DNA of 61,313 nucleotides from a virus: the IMG/VR virus record IMGVR_UViG_3300005099_000009, positions 1 to 61,313 of that record; one strand, given 5' to 3'. The notes beneath the pieces are model-generated. The model did no database searches. It was not told the origin of the DNA and saw only the letters and a list, made by a program, of their open reading frames with translations. The translations under genes were made by a program, and so were the position numbers. Shown here piece by piece: positions 16,526-24,935 of this stretch; within the stretch, counting starts at the first letter, position 1; each line of letters opens with the position of its first letter.

Positions 16526-16632
16526 TTGTAGGGTTATTCTTCGCGGCCTTGCAGGGCCAATGGTGGCTGGCAGCCGTCTGTATCGCAGCGGCTTTTGCCT
16601 TGGCTTGTAATAGTTCAGACACAAAGCGCTAG
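16504..16632 (+). CDS. Small membrane protein
   Basis: 42 residues with two hydrophobic segments (WIILIVGLFFAAL and WLAAVCIAAAFALAC) separated by QGQWW, and a short polar tail. GCAGGAG precedes the ATG. It is too small to assign; a two-helix hairpin membrane protein is the simplest reading. Confidence 0.5.
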   Translation: MWAWIILIVGLFFAALQGQWWLAAVCIAAAFALACNSSDTKR

Positions 16633-16650
16633 CCTAGAAAGGAGGCAACT

Positions 16651-17568
16651 ATGCTTCCCGACCTGAAGGGCTTGAGCGGGCCGGAGAAAGAAGCCTGCTT
16701 GGAATATTTCAAGGCCATGCAGAAGGCGATCAATCTCGCGCCGCTGCCCTGTTCGGAAGCGACGCTAAACTCCAAGCCGCGTGGCTGGAAGGCCATACAG
16801 AAAGCCAAAGCCCGATGGCTTCTGGCGCGCGGCTGGGAGTGGCTAGGAGAAGGCGAGCCCGAATTTGGGAAAGGCATGTTTGGACACGGAGATAGCTGCT
16901 ACGATACACGGGAATCTTATAAACCTTCTTATGTCCGAGTGATGGTTATTCCCCCTGAGATGGCCGCCGACTTTCAAGAGCTGAACCGGCGCGTGCTGCC
17001 CGCGCTAGAGTTGGGAAGCATCAAGAAGCCGTCTCTATTTAAGAGGGAATGGCCGCAAGGCGTCAAGCCTCGCCCAAAGAGGGAGCTGAAGGAGTGGATC
17101 GAGCGCTTCTCCCGCGAACCGGGAGACAAGAGGCCTGTGCGCTTCGCGGGCGAGACTGATGAAGTCTATAGGCTACGCTGCCGATTTGCCGAGTTTAGCG
17201 TCTATTGGCTTGCTGGCGAATTGGAGGATTGGCTGCATTTGGGCGAGGAACTCAAGGCGGCATATGCAGCCTATCGGAACCGGCTTCGCGACTTAAGCTT
17301 TTGGGAGAAACGCCTTGAAATGGCCGCGAGCGCTGAGGACCGCGATGAGGTATTAAACTGGATGCGTTGCGTCAAGCAAGACCTTGAGGAGCTTTGGCAT
17401 CGAATCCAAGAGTTACGCGAAGAGCGGAGGGCGCTTTTCGGGCGGGCAAAGACCCGTAAGAGGGAAGAGCTGCCGGGAGGGAAGCTGTCCGAGTTCAGGC
17501 CAGTCACCTTGCCGAAGGCAACTTGGCCCAAGCGCTGGACGGCGCAGCAGATGGCGTTCGCTTTATAG
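16651..17568 (+). CDS. Hypothetical early protein with coiled coil
   Basis: 305 residues, preceded by AAAGGAGG. Highly charged; residues about 195-270 form a coiled coil rich in Arg/Glu. No catalytic motif recognised. Long and well-formed, so surely a gene; it stands between the annealing protein and a ParB-like protein. Confidence 0.7.
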   Translation: MLPDLKGLSGPEKEACLEYFKAMQKAINLAPLPCSEATLNSKPRGWKAIQKAKARWLLARGWEWLGEGEPEFGKGMFGHGDSCYDTRESYKPSYVRVMVIPPEMAADFQELNRRVLPALELGSIKKPSLFKREWPQGVKPRPKRELKEWIERFSREPGDKRPVRFAGETDEVYRLRCRFAEFSVYWLAGELEDWLHLGEELKAAYAAYRNRLRDLSFWEKRLEMAASAEDRDEVLNWMRCVKQDLEELWHRIQELREERRALFGRAKTRKREELPGGKLSEFRPVTLPKATWPKRWTAQQMAFAL

Positions 17569-17577
17569 GAGGTTAGC

Positions 17578-18120
17578 ATGGGTTGGGCAAACCTCGACGA
17601 GGCGCTGGCGGATTTGGCCGAGGCCACAGGGACGATGCGACACGACCTTTGGCGCATCGCCGACCTCTGCCGCAATATCATAGACGATTTCGGGGCTTAC
17701 GGCACTTACAAGGCGATGGCAGGCGTGACGGGCTACACCACCCGCCGCCTACGCACCTTCGTGAAGGTGGCGCGGGCCTTCCCGGAGGAGTGGCGCTTTC
17801 CCGATGTGCCATTCCATCTCTACGAGGTGGCATCGGAGACCGAGCGGCCCAGGGAGTGGTTGAGGTTGGCCTTGGATAGCGGCTGGTCGGCCCGCGAGTT
17901 GGCCGACGCCATCGCCGAAAGCCAGGGCAAGCGCCTCAGCCCGGTCAAGCTCTTCGACGGGGAAGCGACGCTCATTGCCCACGACTCGGTGTGGACGGTG
18001 ACGATCGCGGCGGGCCGCGACTGGCCCGACGGGGACGGTGAATGGCCGGTGCACGTAATTTTGAAACGGATTTTAAAGCCGGAGGACCGCGAAGGTACGA
18101 AAGGAGGCAGGTGTAAATGA
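17578..18120 (+). CDS. ParB-like HTH DNA-binding protein
   Basis: 180 residues, ATG after ATAGGAGGTTAGC. The central part (AYGTYKAMAGVTGYTTRRLRTFVKVARAFP to WSARELADAIAES) resembles the helical DNA-binding half of ParB-type proteins, with the ArELAdAI helix. The N-terminal nuclease-type domain of full ParB is absent. It could regulate early transcription or mark the origin. The stop overlaps the next ATG. Confidence 0.5.
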   Translation: MGWANLDEALADLAEATGTMRHDLWRIADLCRNIIDDFGAYGTYKAMAGVTGYTTRRLRTFVKVARAFPEEWRFPDVPFHLYEVASETERPREWLRLALDSGWSARELADAIAESQGKRLSPVKLFDGEATLIAHDSVWTVTIAAGRDWPDGDGEWPVHVILKRILKPEDREGTKGGRCK

Positions 18121-18638
18121 GCACGCGGGCGTTTGTCTTGATAGGAGCTCTTCTCGGCGCTATGACGTGTATTATCGGCACCACGACGGGTACCCGACGG
18201 GGCTTGGCGTGGGGAATAATCAAGGTGCTCAAAGCTGGGGCCAGAACGCCGGGCAAGATAGCCGAGCATTTGGACCTAGAAGATTATCGCAGAGTAGTTT
18301 CGACAATCGAAGAGGCTTTCCCCTCGATCCAAGCCGACATTGAGTGGATATATAAGATAGATATCGAGGGTGATACGAAATTCACACAATTAACGATTTA
18401 CAGAACCAGCGTACCAAAGCGCATGCCAGCCTTACTTTTTAAGGTTTGGGGCTCCTATGCACATTACTTCCCGCCAGACATTGAAACCATCCGCAAATGC
18501 TTAGAGCAAGGCCATCTCCCTGATTCCTATGACCTTTTCTTCTTGCCAAATGTCGAAACCGAAATGTATATCGTGGAGCGAATTGCCGGTATTGTTCTTA
18601 ATGCCTTAACAGCTTTCTTTAATAATCCTTGGATTTAG
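18117..18638 (+). CDS. Hypothetical protein, possible winged helix
   Basis: 173 residues. N-terminal hydrophobic segment (FVLIGALLGAMTCIIG) then a segment resembling a winged-helix recognition unit (GIIKVLKAGARTPGKIAEHLDLEDYRR). AT-richer than its neighbours. Function not assignable. Confidence 0.55.
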   Translation: MSTRAFVLIGALLGAMTCIIGTTTGTRRGLAWGIIKVLKAGARTPGKIAEHLDLEDYRRVVSTIEEAFPSIQADIEWIYKIDIEGDTKFTQLTIYRTSVPKRMPALLFKVWGSYAHYFPPDIETIRKCLEQGHLPDSYDLFFLPNVETEMYIVERIAGIVLNALTAFFNNPWI

Positions 18639-18675
18639 ACATCACTTCTGATATAAATTTAATTGAGAGAAGCTT

Positions 18676-18894
18676 ATGGCACGCAAACACCCGCACAGTC
18701 ACGCGACGCCGGACTGGGAGCGTCACAAAGAAAAAGAAACGGCAAAGCGGCGGCGCCGCAATAAGGAGCGTCGGTCGCTACTGCAGAAGCTGAGGCGGCT
18801 GGGCAAGCGCCCAAGGTCTCCCAGCAAGAAGCACCGCACGCGGCGCCACCACCGCAACCGCCGCAGCCGCTTCAGCATTCTGGGCTGGAGGTAA
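18676..18894 (+). CDS. Very basic small protein
   Basis: 72 residues with about half Arg, Lys or His (e.g. KRRRRNKERRS, RRHHRNRRSR). Probably binds nucleic acid through charge alone. GAGAGAAGC precedes the ATG. Cotranscribed with the next two genes. Confidence 0.5.
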   Translation: MARKHPHSHATPDWERHKEKETAKRRRRNKERRSLLQKLRRLGKRPRSPSKKHRTRRHHRNRRSRFSILGWR

Positions 18895-18899
18895 GGTCA

Positions 18900-18998
18900 A
18901 TGGCGAAAGGCAGCGCTGCGAAGCCCAATCCCAAAGCGGGCAAGCCGGGCGGCCCACCCAAGCGCTGGTCCCCGCCCGGCAGGAGGGGCAAGGCATGA
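18900..18998 (+). CDS. Small basic Pro/Gly-rich peptide
   Basis: 32 residues, GGAGGTAAGG upstream, ATGA overlap with the next gene. Composition Lys/Pro/Gly (AKPNPKAGKPGGPPKRW), probably disordered. Supported by ribosome site and overlap, not by similarity. Confidence 0.45.
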   Translation: MAKGSAAKPNPKAGKPGGPPKRWSPPGRRGKA

Positions 18999-19339
18999 GC
19001 TGGTGGGTAAGCTTGGAGCAGGATGGCAAGCCCGTCGAGGTGGAACGCCATTGGGAAGGCGGCACCTTTACGGTTGGCGGCTCCACCCTGGCGGAGATCA
19101 ACATTACCTACAACTACGGGTTCTTTTACCGCCATTGCTTGCACCCGGACGGCCTATGGTGGCTCGACGGCAAGCGCGCCAGAGATTGCGTCGGGCGATT
19201 GGAGGCGGCGATAAAGGAGCTGGGCGCGAGCCGCTATAGGGACTATTGGACGCCCACGCCAAGCAACGCGGGCTTCGCTTTAAGCATCTTGCTGGCGTGG
19301 GCGAAGGAGCATCCTGAAGCGACATTCCGGGTGAGATAG
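18995..19339 (+). CDS. Hypothetical phage protein
   Basis: 114 residues. The pattern GGTFTVGGSTLAEINITYNY then DCVGRLEAAIKELG and YWTPTPSNAGFALSILLAWA is one I associate with a small family found across phage genomes, of unknown role. ATG overlaps the preceding stop; GGAGGGGC lies upstream. Confidence 0.65.
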   Translation: MSWWVSLEQDGKPVEVERHWEGGTFTVGGSTLAEINITYNYGFFYRHCLHPDGLWWLDGKRARDCVGRLEAAIKELGASRYRDYWTPTPSNAGFALSILLAWAKEHPEATFRVR

Positions 19340-19637
19340 CGACGCTGGCCCGGCATGAAGGGCACCCGGCCACGGGGTCGGGCGAGCCGCGGCGGGGCCC
19401 CGTGGCGCAACCCCGCCTGCTGGTCCCTCTTTGGCCTATTGGCGGAGCTTTCCGCTCCGCCGGGTGGGCTGGTATATATATGAGCAGCTCCGACCGGACA
19501 CGTTATGTGGCTCCGGGAGTAAACTTACCAAAGGTGAGGGCCCGAGTGGCCGACTAGCCGCCAGCCCACTTGGGGGCGCGGAAAGTAACCCAAGATCGCC
19601 CAATTGCCTTGGCCAGCACATTTCACGCTATAGAAAG
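19340..19637 (+). other. 298-base gap with strong hairpins
   Basis: No convincing gene. Two perfect inverted repeats stand out: GCCACGGGG (19369-19377) with CCCCGTGGC (19398-19406), and GGCGGAGC (19441) with GCTCCGCC ending 19461. A TATATATATG tract follows near 19472. No T-run follows either stem. It may be a small structured RNA or a long 5' leader for the gene at 19638. Confidence 0.4.
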
Positions 19638-20048
19638 ATGTTCAAGGATTACCGAGGAAAAATCCAAAAACGCTATATTGCCTTTACGCGACGCGACGTG
19701 GACGAGCTGATCGAGCGGCGCCGCAGCCTGTACCGGGGCAAGCCCCGCAAGCGCGACCCCGAATGGCTGCGGAGGGCCCACGCGCTCGCCAGCGAGGTCA
19801 TGGGCCTGCGGCAGGCCATCGGGGAGCTGCGGCGCTTGGCCGACCTGATCGAGAGCGGCAGGGAAATCGAGGACTACTTGGAGAGGGGGCAGCCGCTGCC
19901 ATCGCCCCGGATCAAGGCCAAAAGCGGAACGCTCTACTACCTGCAAGAGCGGGACGCCGCGCTCTGCGAGCGGCTCAGGCGCTTGGAGCGGGAGCTTGGC
20001 TCGATCTGGAAAGAAAGAAGGGCCACTCTGCCAAGCTGGATGCGGTAA
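19638..20048 (+). CDS. Hypothetical coiled-coil protein
   Basis: 136 residues from ATG 19638. The frame is open further upstream but that part is not protein-like. Strongly charged helices (DVDELIERRRSLYRGK; LRQAIGELRRLADLIESGREIEDYLERG). No family recognised. Confidence 0.55.
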   Translation: MFKDYRGKIQKRYIAFTRRDVDELIERRRSLYRGKPRKRDPEWLRRAHALASEVMGLRQAIGELRRLADLIESGREIEDYLERGQPLPSPRIKAKSGTLYYLQERDAALCERLRRLERELGSIWKERRATLPSWMR

Positions 20049-20062
20049 GAGGGAGAAAGGGC

Positions 20063-20302
20063 ATGGGCTTGGACATCTACTTCAAGGAGGATATTGCGAA
20101 CATTCTGGCGGCTGTCTCGCAAGCGGCCTCGTCCGCAGGGGCCTACTCTGACGACGCCGAGGCGGCGGCCTTCCGGCAAGGTTGGCAAGCGTGCATAGCT
20201 GCCCTAGTTACCGCCTTCGGACTCGGAGATGAGTGGCCCGCGTCGAAGGTTGAGGTTGTGGTCATCGAGCGGCCACGCTTAACCGTTCATGAGACTAAAT
20301 AG
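20063..20302 (+). CDS. Small hypothetical protein
   Basis: 79 residues from ATG 20063 (GAGGGAGAAAGG upstream). Ala-rich helical middle (AAVSQAASSAGAYSDDAEAAAFRQGW). Not recognised. Confidence 0.5.
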   Translation: MGLDIYFKEDIANILAAVSQAASSAGAYSDDAEAAAFRQGWQACIAALVTAFGLGDEWPASKVEVVVIERPRLTVHETK

Positions 20303-20318
20303 CAGGGAGGTGTAGGGT

Positions 20319-20567
20319 ATGAAAGACGAATATGTGCTGGAGGACATGGAGGGCAACTTCGTTTGCGTCATCTTCGCGCCGCCCGATGAAAATGAGCTCG
20401 TTCGGCGCGGCTACCGCCTATTTGGGCCCGTGCCCTGCTTGCCTTATCCTGTGCTGCGGTGGCGGGACGACGAATGGGTAATGGACGCGCCGTATGCGGG
20501 GGGCTACTACGTTTGGCGGCTCAAACGGAAAAATCTTCCGAATTACGATTGCTTCACGAAACAATGA
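20319..20567 (+). CDS. Small hypothetical protein
   Basis: 82 residues, GCAGGGAGGTG before ATG. Beta-rich N-terminus and an aromatic C-terminus (GGYYVWRLKRKNLPNYDCF). The 3' end contains the palindrome CGGAAAAATCTTCCG (20526-20540). Confidence 0.5.
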   Translation: MKDEYVLEDMEGNFVCVIFAPPDENELVRRGYRLFGPVPCLPYPVLRWRDDEWVMDAPYAGGYYVWRLKRKNLPNYDCFTKQ

Positions 20568-20649
20568 GCGCAAACTTGCCCAAAATCGAATTCCAATTTG
20601 AGGGTTTAGCTAAATTGGCCGAAATAGCACAAATAAGAGGAGGTATAAA

Positions 20650-21084
20650 ATGTTGGATAATGAAGAAGTTTTACGCCGTGAGTTCGCTGAAGTCCAAGCG
20701 GAGTATAAAGATGATTCGCCTGAAAGATTTATTGCGCGCCGCCGAGTCCGTGCCATTATCTGGGAGAAGACAAAGGGAAGATGTTGGTACTGCGGCTGCG
20801 AAATGAATCCCTTTGTAGAATTTACCGTAGACCATGTTATTCCGATTTGCCGAGGTGGCACAAACGATTACGATAATCTTGTGCCTTGCTGCCGCAGCTG
20901 TAATCGCAGTAAGGGCAAAGCAACTTTGGAGCGCTTTAGAGAGCGGATGGCAGTACGCCAAGCTGGGATCCCGGCCTTTACCGACGAACAATTAGAATAT
21001 CTATATTCTATTGGTGTCAACGTGCCCTCTGTACGAGCAAGCGAGTTTAAATTCTACTTTGAGCGTATACAGAAAACTCAATAG
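20650..21084 (+). CDS. HNH endonuclease
   Basis: 144 residues, GAGGAGG upstream. Classical HNH module: CWYCGC, then FTVDHVIPICRGGTNDYDNLVPCCRSCNRSKG, giving two zinc Cys pairs, the DH dyad and the Asn. Nicks or cleaves DNA. Free-standing HNH genes in early operons are often homing-type elements. AT-richer than flanking genes, which fits recent arrival. Confidence 0.85.
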   Translation: MLDNEEVLRREFAEVQAEYKDDSPERFIARRRVRAIIWEKTKGRCWYCGCEMNPFVEFTVDHVIPICRGGTNDYDNLVPCCRSCNRSKGKATLERFRERMAVRQAGIPAFTDEQLEYLYSIGVNVPSVRASEFKFYFERIQKTQ

Positions 21085-21142
21085 TGAAGGTTGAGAGGAA
21101 TCCACCCGATTCAAGAAATGGTAATGGAGAGAAGGGAGGCTA

Positions 21143-22210
21143 ATGACCCAAGGCGGCGTTCTAGAAGTTATCCGCAAAGAAGGAATAGGTTACACCCAAG
21201 ATGGCAGATCCATCCCTTGGACAGAGGTTTATATCAAGATCAAGGTTGCCTTTCGTCAGAAAGCCTTAGCTTTGCTGAAGGGGCCTAAGCTATCCTGTTT
21301 CCTCTGCATAGCCTTACATATAGGCGAGGATGGCACCGCCAACCCAAGCATTGATACTATTGTGAGGGAAACTGGCTACAAGCGCCCTACCGTCTGCAAG
21401 GCCTTGGCCGAGCTGGAAGCCCTCGGTTTCATAGAGAAAACCAGGCGGCGGCATGACACAACCCTATATCGGGTTAGGGGCTATGCCTGGTTCGGAAAGA
21501 GCGGTAAAAGTAAAGCTAATTTACTTTTAGACGAAGAACGCCGTCTAAAAGTTGGGTCAAGTAAAAGTTCACTAAGTAAACGTTTACGAAATGAACCCAA
21601 AGATTATCCAAATATTAAAGATAAACCAGAGTATAAAGATTATAAGCCCCGCTCTCAAAAACAAAACGATTCATCTTTACTTTCCGAGAAGGATTCGCCG
21701 GACGATTGGCTCCCTCCTGCGGAGGAACAGATGAAGGTCTTGGCCGCGGGCAGCTTGAAGGCCAAGGAGCTTGAGGCCTACCGCCGGCTCGACGAGCTTT
21801 ACGCTCGGCTCAAGGGCATCGAGGTGCCTGAAGACGAGTGGCGCTCGGAGCGCTGGCACCTGGCTTGGAAGCGGGTCCTCAACCCCTTGCGCTGGGATAC
21901 GGGGAAGGCGCTTGAGGCATTGCGCCTCATGGCGACCGACCCCAAGAAGGCGGACTGGCTGGGTCAGACTAGCTCGCCCTTGGCCATCGTGGAGGACCTG
22001 ATTGACATCGCCCAGTCAGGACGCTTGAGCAGCCGGGACGACGAGCTGAGGGAAGAGGCCAAGCTTTGCAACGCTACCGCTTTCCCCAGGGATGTCTGCC
22101 CCTATCAAGGGGCGCCGACGTGGCCCTTCCCGAAGTGCCGGTTTTGCCCGCGTTTTCAAGGCAATAAGCAAAGTGCTAAGGAGCGCGCCCTTCTTGCCGA
22201 AGCCGCTTAA
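21143..22210 (+). CDS. Winged-helix replication initiator/primosome protein
   Basis: 355 residues. Residues 20-115 are a winged helix of replication-protein type (LSCFLCIALHIGEDGTANPSIDTIVRETGYKRPTV), the helix-turn-helix found in phage O-like and DnaD-like organisers. Residues 120-190 form a polar AT-rich linker, and 220-300 a helical DnaD/primosome-type domain. A Cys cluster (CPYQGAPTWPFPKCRFCPRF) near the C-terminus may bind zinc. As in lambda O, the linker DNA contains repeats that could be the origin. No helicase or DNA polymerase gene is seen, so the phage likely recruits the host replisome. Confidence 0.7.
   Translation: MTQGGVLEVIRKEGIGYTQDGRSIPWTEVYIKIKVAFRQKALALLKGPKLSCFLCIALHIGEDGTANPSIDTIVRETGYKRPTVCKALAELEALGFIEKTRRRHDTTLYRVRGYAWFGKSGKSKANLLLDEERRLKVGSSKSSLSKRLRNEPKDYPNIKDKPEYKDYKPRSQKQNDSSLLSEKDSPDDWLPPAEEQMKVLAAGSLKAKELEAYRRLDELYARLKGIEVPEDEWRSERWHLAWKRVLNPLRWDTGKALEALRLMATDPKKADWLGQTSSPLAIVEDLIDIAQSGRLSSRDDELREEAKLCNATAFPRDVCPYQGAPTWPFPKCRFCPRFQGNKQSAKERALLAEAA
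21503..21690 (+). other. Candidate replication origin inside initiator gene
   Basis: An AT-rich stretch in a GC-rich gene. It contains a perfect 11-base inverted repeat ACTTTTAGACG (21523-21533) / CGTCTAAAAGT (21542-21552) and repeated AGTAAA units on both strands at about 21508, 21520, 21560 and 21574. Iterons within the initiator gene are the lambda-O arrangement. No experimental support. Confidence 0.4.
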
Positions 22211-22259
22211 GCCGGGGCGAGGAGGCAGGCTTAAAGAATTCCTATGGAGGTGATGGAAG

Positions 22260-22607
22260 ATGGAGTGGGTAATCGAGAATTGGCATTGGATCCGAGAGGT
22301 GCTTTGGGTCACGGTTGGCATCTTGGTCTTCGCCTACAGGGTTTGGCGCAACCGCGAGGTGGACAAGTACATAGGCATCGTCCTCGACTGGGTGAAGAAG
22401 TTCGCGGGAGAGAGCCTGGAGGCCGTGACCGAGGAGGAGGTCTACGCCCTTGCGGGTGCCGTTTACGACAAGTACATCGCAGCTACCCTGCTTGGCATGG
22501 TAGTATCTCGCAAACGCTTCCAGGAGCTAAGCTGGGCAGCCTGGCGTTGGTTCGTAGAACTGGAAGCTGAGCGGGCAATAACCTTTAAGGCCCTGGGCCG
22601 TTACTGA
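22260..22607 (+). CDS. Small membrane protein, LLH-holin-like layout
   Basis: 115 residues, GGAGGTGATGG before ATG. One N-terminal membrane segment (IREVLWVTVGILVFAYRVW) followed by a cytosolic helical part with TEEEVYALAGAVYDKYIA, similar in layout to LL-H type holins. It lies in the early operon, not the lysis module, so another membrane role is equally possible. Confidence 0.5.
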   Translation: MEWVIENWHWIREVLWVTVGILVFAYRVWRNREVDKYIGIVLDWVKKFAGESLEAVTEEEVYALAGAVYDKYIAATLLGMVVSRKRFQELSWAAWRWFVELEAERAITFKALGRY

Positions 22608-22988
22608 TGGAAAACCCCGCCCCATTCGTGACGCCCGAGGCTCGGCGGATGATGCAGGAGGGGCATCTTGGCTTAGGCGTGGGGAGAATAGCGCGGCCTT
22701 GGATATATCCCACGCTGAAGTGCGGTGCCGTGCTCGCTCTATTGCCAGGTAGACGGCGGGGCGGGGCTGGGACGGGCGCAGTAGGAGGCTGCAATAAGTG
22801 GTCAAGTTCATGGACCTGCCCGGCCTCGTTTGAAGGGCGTGAGAGCCCCGCGGCGACGTGTCCGGCAAGGAAGCCTCCTCGCCCTGGCGCCGGCTTTGGC
22901 CGCGGGGCCACGCCTGCTTTTCCTGACAGAATAATACTTGAATAATTGGCCTTAGATACTCGGGATTTCGGGTTCAAGGAGGTATAGC
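22608..22988 (+). other. 381-base gap with long hairpin
   Basis: A 112-codon frame starts at the TGATG junction at 22607, but after about 45 codons it becomes low-complexity Gly/Arg/Pro and does not look like protein. The stronger signal is structure: GCCCCGCGGC (22845-22854) pairs perfectly with GCCGCGGGGC (22899-22908), with an inner CCGGC/GCCGG stem. Probably a structured RNA, terminator or gene remnant. Confidence 0.35.
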
Positions 22989-23606
22989 ATGTTACTAACA
23001 ATGGATGAATTGCGATTTCGATTCAAGCGCGCTTGCTCGGTTGTCGAGGAGCTGCGCGACGAATACGAGGAGGCGGTGATGCGTCGCTACGAGCGCGCTT
23101 TGCGGGAGATGGAGGAGATCATCCCTGAACTTCGTCGCTTGGCTTGGGAGGAATCCCAGCGCAATCGCGAGGCCTGGCTTCAGGAAAAGCGGGAGCTGGA
23201 GGAGGACGTCGCCGCCGCCAAGGAGCTTCTAGTCCGCAAGGAGAACGAGCTCAAGCTCGCCAAGGCGGAGGGACGGACGGAGGAGGTCAAGAAGCTGGCG
23301 GGCGAGGTGGAGGACGTGAAAGCCCGGCTTGCCCAACTTAATGAACGCTACCGCGCCGTTTTGGGCCGCGAAATCAACTATCGCCCCGATGCCGAATTCG
23401 TCGGCACGCTGGGCGAGCTCAAGTTGGCCTTGCTGCGTCCCGATTTCCTTTTGAGCCGCCAATGGGCTAAAGCTCTCCTTAAGGGTCCTTGGCGTTGGGC
23501 CTTGGAGGACCAGCCGATTCGCGTCAAGTTTAGCTTAGAAACGGGCGAGCCGATCGAATGGTGGCCCAAAGAACCGACGCATTTGCCTTGGAGGAGATGG
23601 CCGTAG
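22989..23606 (+). CDS. Coiled-coil protein of unknown function
   Basis: 205 residues, CAAGGAGGTATAGC before ATG. Residues 10-125 are a long charged coiled coil (RREL/EEDVAAAKELLVRKENELKLA type). The C-terminal 60 residues are compact with Trp (RQWAKALLKGPWRWALEDQ). No enzyme motif. Structural or scaffold role possible. Confidence 0.65.
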   Translation: MLLTMDELRFRFKRACSVVEELRDEYEEAVMRRYERALREMEEIIPELRRLAWEESQRNREAWLQEKRELEEDVAAAKELLVRKENELKLAKAEGRTEEVKKLAGEVEDVKARLAQLNERYRAVLGREINYRPDAEFVGTLGELKLALLRPDFLLSRQWAKALLKGPWRWALEDQPIRVKFSLETGEPIEWWPKEPTHLPWRRWP

Positions 23607-23678
23607 ATAAAAGGCTAATTAATATATTCTTGAAATGGATAGTGAATTAGCAATCCTCAGAGAGGGAGGGATTTTTAA

Positions 23679-23978
23679 ATGAGCAATGAATTTATCTCCA
23701 AGCTTAGTGCTTTGGTGAATGCTGCTATGCAGTTTGGGGCCGATCCGACTGGGCCCAATAGCAAGAATTTAGGTGAGCGCGTCAACGGGCTCACGGTAGA
23801 ACTTGAGCGTTATGTGGAGAGGTTAGAGGCCGTAGCAAAGGCGGCCAAGGAATACATCCACGATTGCAACGCGCTCTGGCGGGGCGAGCTCACGATCCAC
23901 GAGTACGCGCCCGGCGAAGACCCGAAGTGGCGATTGCGAAAGGTGGTTGACCAGCTTAACCAAATCTTGTCATCTTGA
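23679..23978 (+). CDS. Small hypothetical helical protein
   Basis: 99 residues, GAGGGAGGG upstream. Central helix ELERYVERLEAVAKAAKEYI. The stop codon lies inside a 10-base hairpin. Not recognised. Confidence 0.55.
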   Translation: MSNEFISKLSALVNAAMQFGADPTGPNSKNLGERVNGLTVELERYVERLEAVAKAAKEYIHDCNALWRGELTIHEYAPGEDPKWRLRKVVDQLNQILSS

Positions 23979-23985
23979 CAAGATT
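23963..23985 (+). terminator. Hairpin at gene end
   Basis: AATCTTGTCA - TCT - TGACAAGATT, a perfect 10-base stem over the stop codon at 23976. It lacks a clear T-run, so attenuation or RNA-end protection is as likely as termination. Confidence 0.4.
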
Positions 23986-24059
23986 CGTGAGCCTTATTTC
24001 CTCGTTGCTGGCAAGATGCATAGAATTATTGTCTTAGCAAGATGCTGAGAGGGTGTTCA

Positions 24060-24353
24060 ATGCAACAGTACCAAGCATCTAGAAAGCAGATTGCAGACCA
24101 AATGCGAGCCCACTATAAAGAATTATCGGGAGAGTGTAGTGATTGGCTCTCTGCCATGCCAGAGGCCATTGACGCTTGGGAGCGAGAGCCGGTGCTTCTT
24201 GAAAGAATTGCCCGGTTGGAGGCTCGAGTTGGGGCGCTGGAAAAGGCTCTTCTGACCATTCGTGACTGGGCAGAGCACAATCCGGATTTCAATATCGCAC
24301 ATTGGCTATATAGCGTGGCATACACAGCCCTTAGCGCTGGTAATTTGAAATAG
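24060..24353 (+). CDS. Small hypothetical helical protein
   Basis: 97 residues from ATG 24060 with GAGAGGG upstream. Coiled-coil middle (LLERIARLEARVGALEKALLTIRDWAE) resembling small phage leucine-zipper proteins. Function unknown. Confidence 0.5.
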   Translation: MQQYQASRKQIADQMRAHYKELSGECSDWLSAMPEAIDAWEREPVLLERIARLEARVGALEKALLTIRDWAEHNPDFNIAHWLYSVAYTALSAGNLK

Positions 24354-24368
24354 TAGCGGAAGAGAGTC

Positions 24369-24935
24369 ATGAGTTCAGGCGCTTGGCGGATTTTAGAGAA
24401 TACCATTCACATTCTGGGCGTAGCTGATCCCGCAAACTCTTTTGAGGCTGAGCTTATCGAGACGCACCGCTGGTATCTGCGGATGGGCTTGGCCGTGGTC
24501 TTCAAGCTGGGCGTGGCGAAAGGGTTTCATAAGCTGGGGCGGGGCTTGGGCTATTGGTTCCCGAAGGCCCCGACGCCCTGCGACTTCGTGGGCTGGCTGT
24601 CGGACGGGCGCGTGGTGGCCTTCGACGCCAAAATGCGCCGCGTCCGCTCGGAGAGGGACTGGCGCTGGCGCTACAGCGACGCCCCGGCGCACCAGGTAGC
24701 TGCCCTGCAGCTCGCGGAGGAGGCCGGGGGCTGGGGCTTCTTCCTGGTGGCCATCTTGGGCGGCAACTTGGAGGAGGCGCGTGTCGTGCGCGCCAGCCTT
24801 CTCGCGCCGCGCCGATCAGTTGACCTGCGGGAGTGTCCTCGTATAGAGTGGAGGTTGAGCGCCCCGCAGTGGGACTGGCTAAGCGCTCTTAACGAGCTTC
24901 TCGGCAAGGAGGCTGGCCATGGTTCGACAGCTTAG
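24369..24935 (+). CDS. RecU-like Holliday junction resolvase
   Basis: 188 residues. Contains the PD-(D/E)XK-type core of RecU/PBP-related factor A: CDFVGWLSDGRVVAFDAKMR (Asp, then Asp-Ala-Lys) and HQVAALQLAEEAGGWGFFLV. RecU cuts four-way junctions symmetrically; in phage it would resolve replicative recombination intermediates before packaging. The operon also encodes an annealing protein and a Cas4/RecB-like nuclease. Confidence 0.75.
   Translation: MSSGAWRILENTIHILGVADPANSFEAELIETHRWYLRMGLAVVFKLGVAKGFHKLGRGLGYWFPKAPTPCDFVGWLSDGRVVAFDAKMRRVRSERDWRWRYSDAPAHQVAALQLAEEAGGWGFFLVAILGGNLEEARVVRASLLAPRRSVDLRECPRIEWRLSAPQWDWLSALNELLGKEAGHGSTA

Noticed and set aside
20650-21084. HNH gene as part of a group I intron
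   Set aside because: Neighbouring genes are not two halves of one protein and no intron core was evident by eye.
22607-22945. 112-codon plus-strand gene
   Set aside because: Becomes low-complexity and overlaps a strong hairpin; both strands are open because of GC content.
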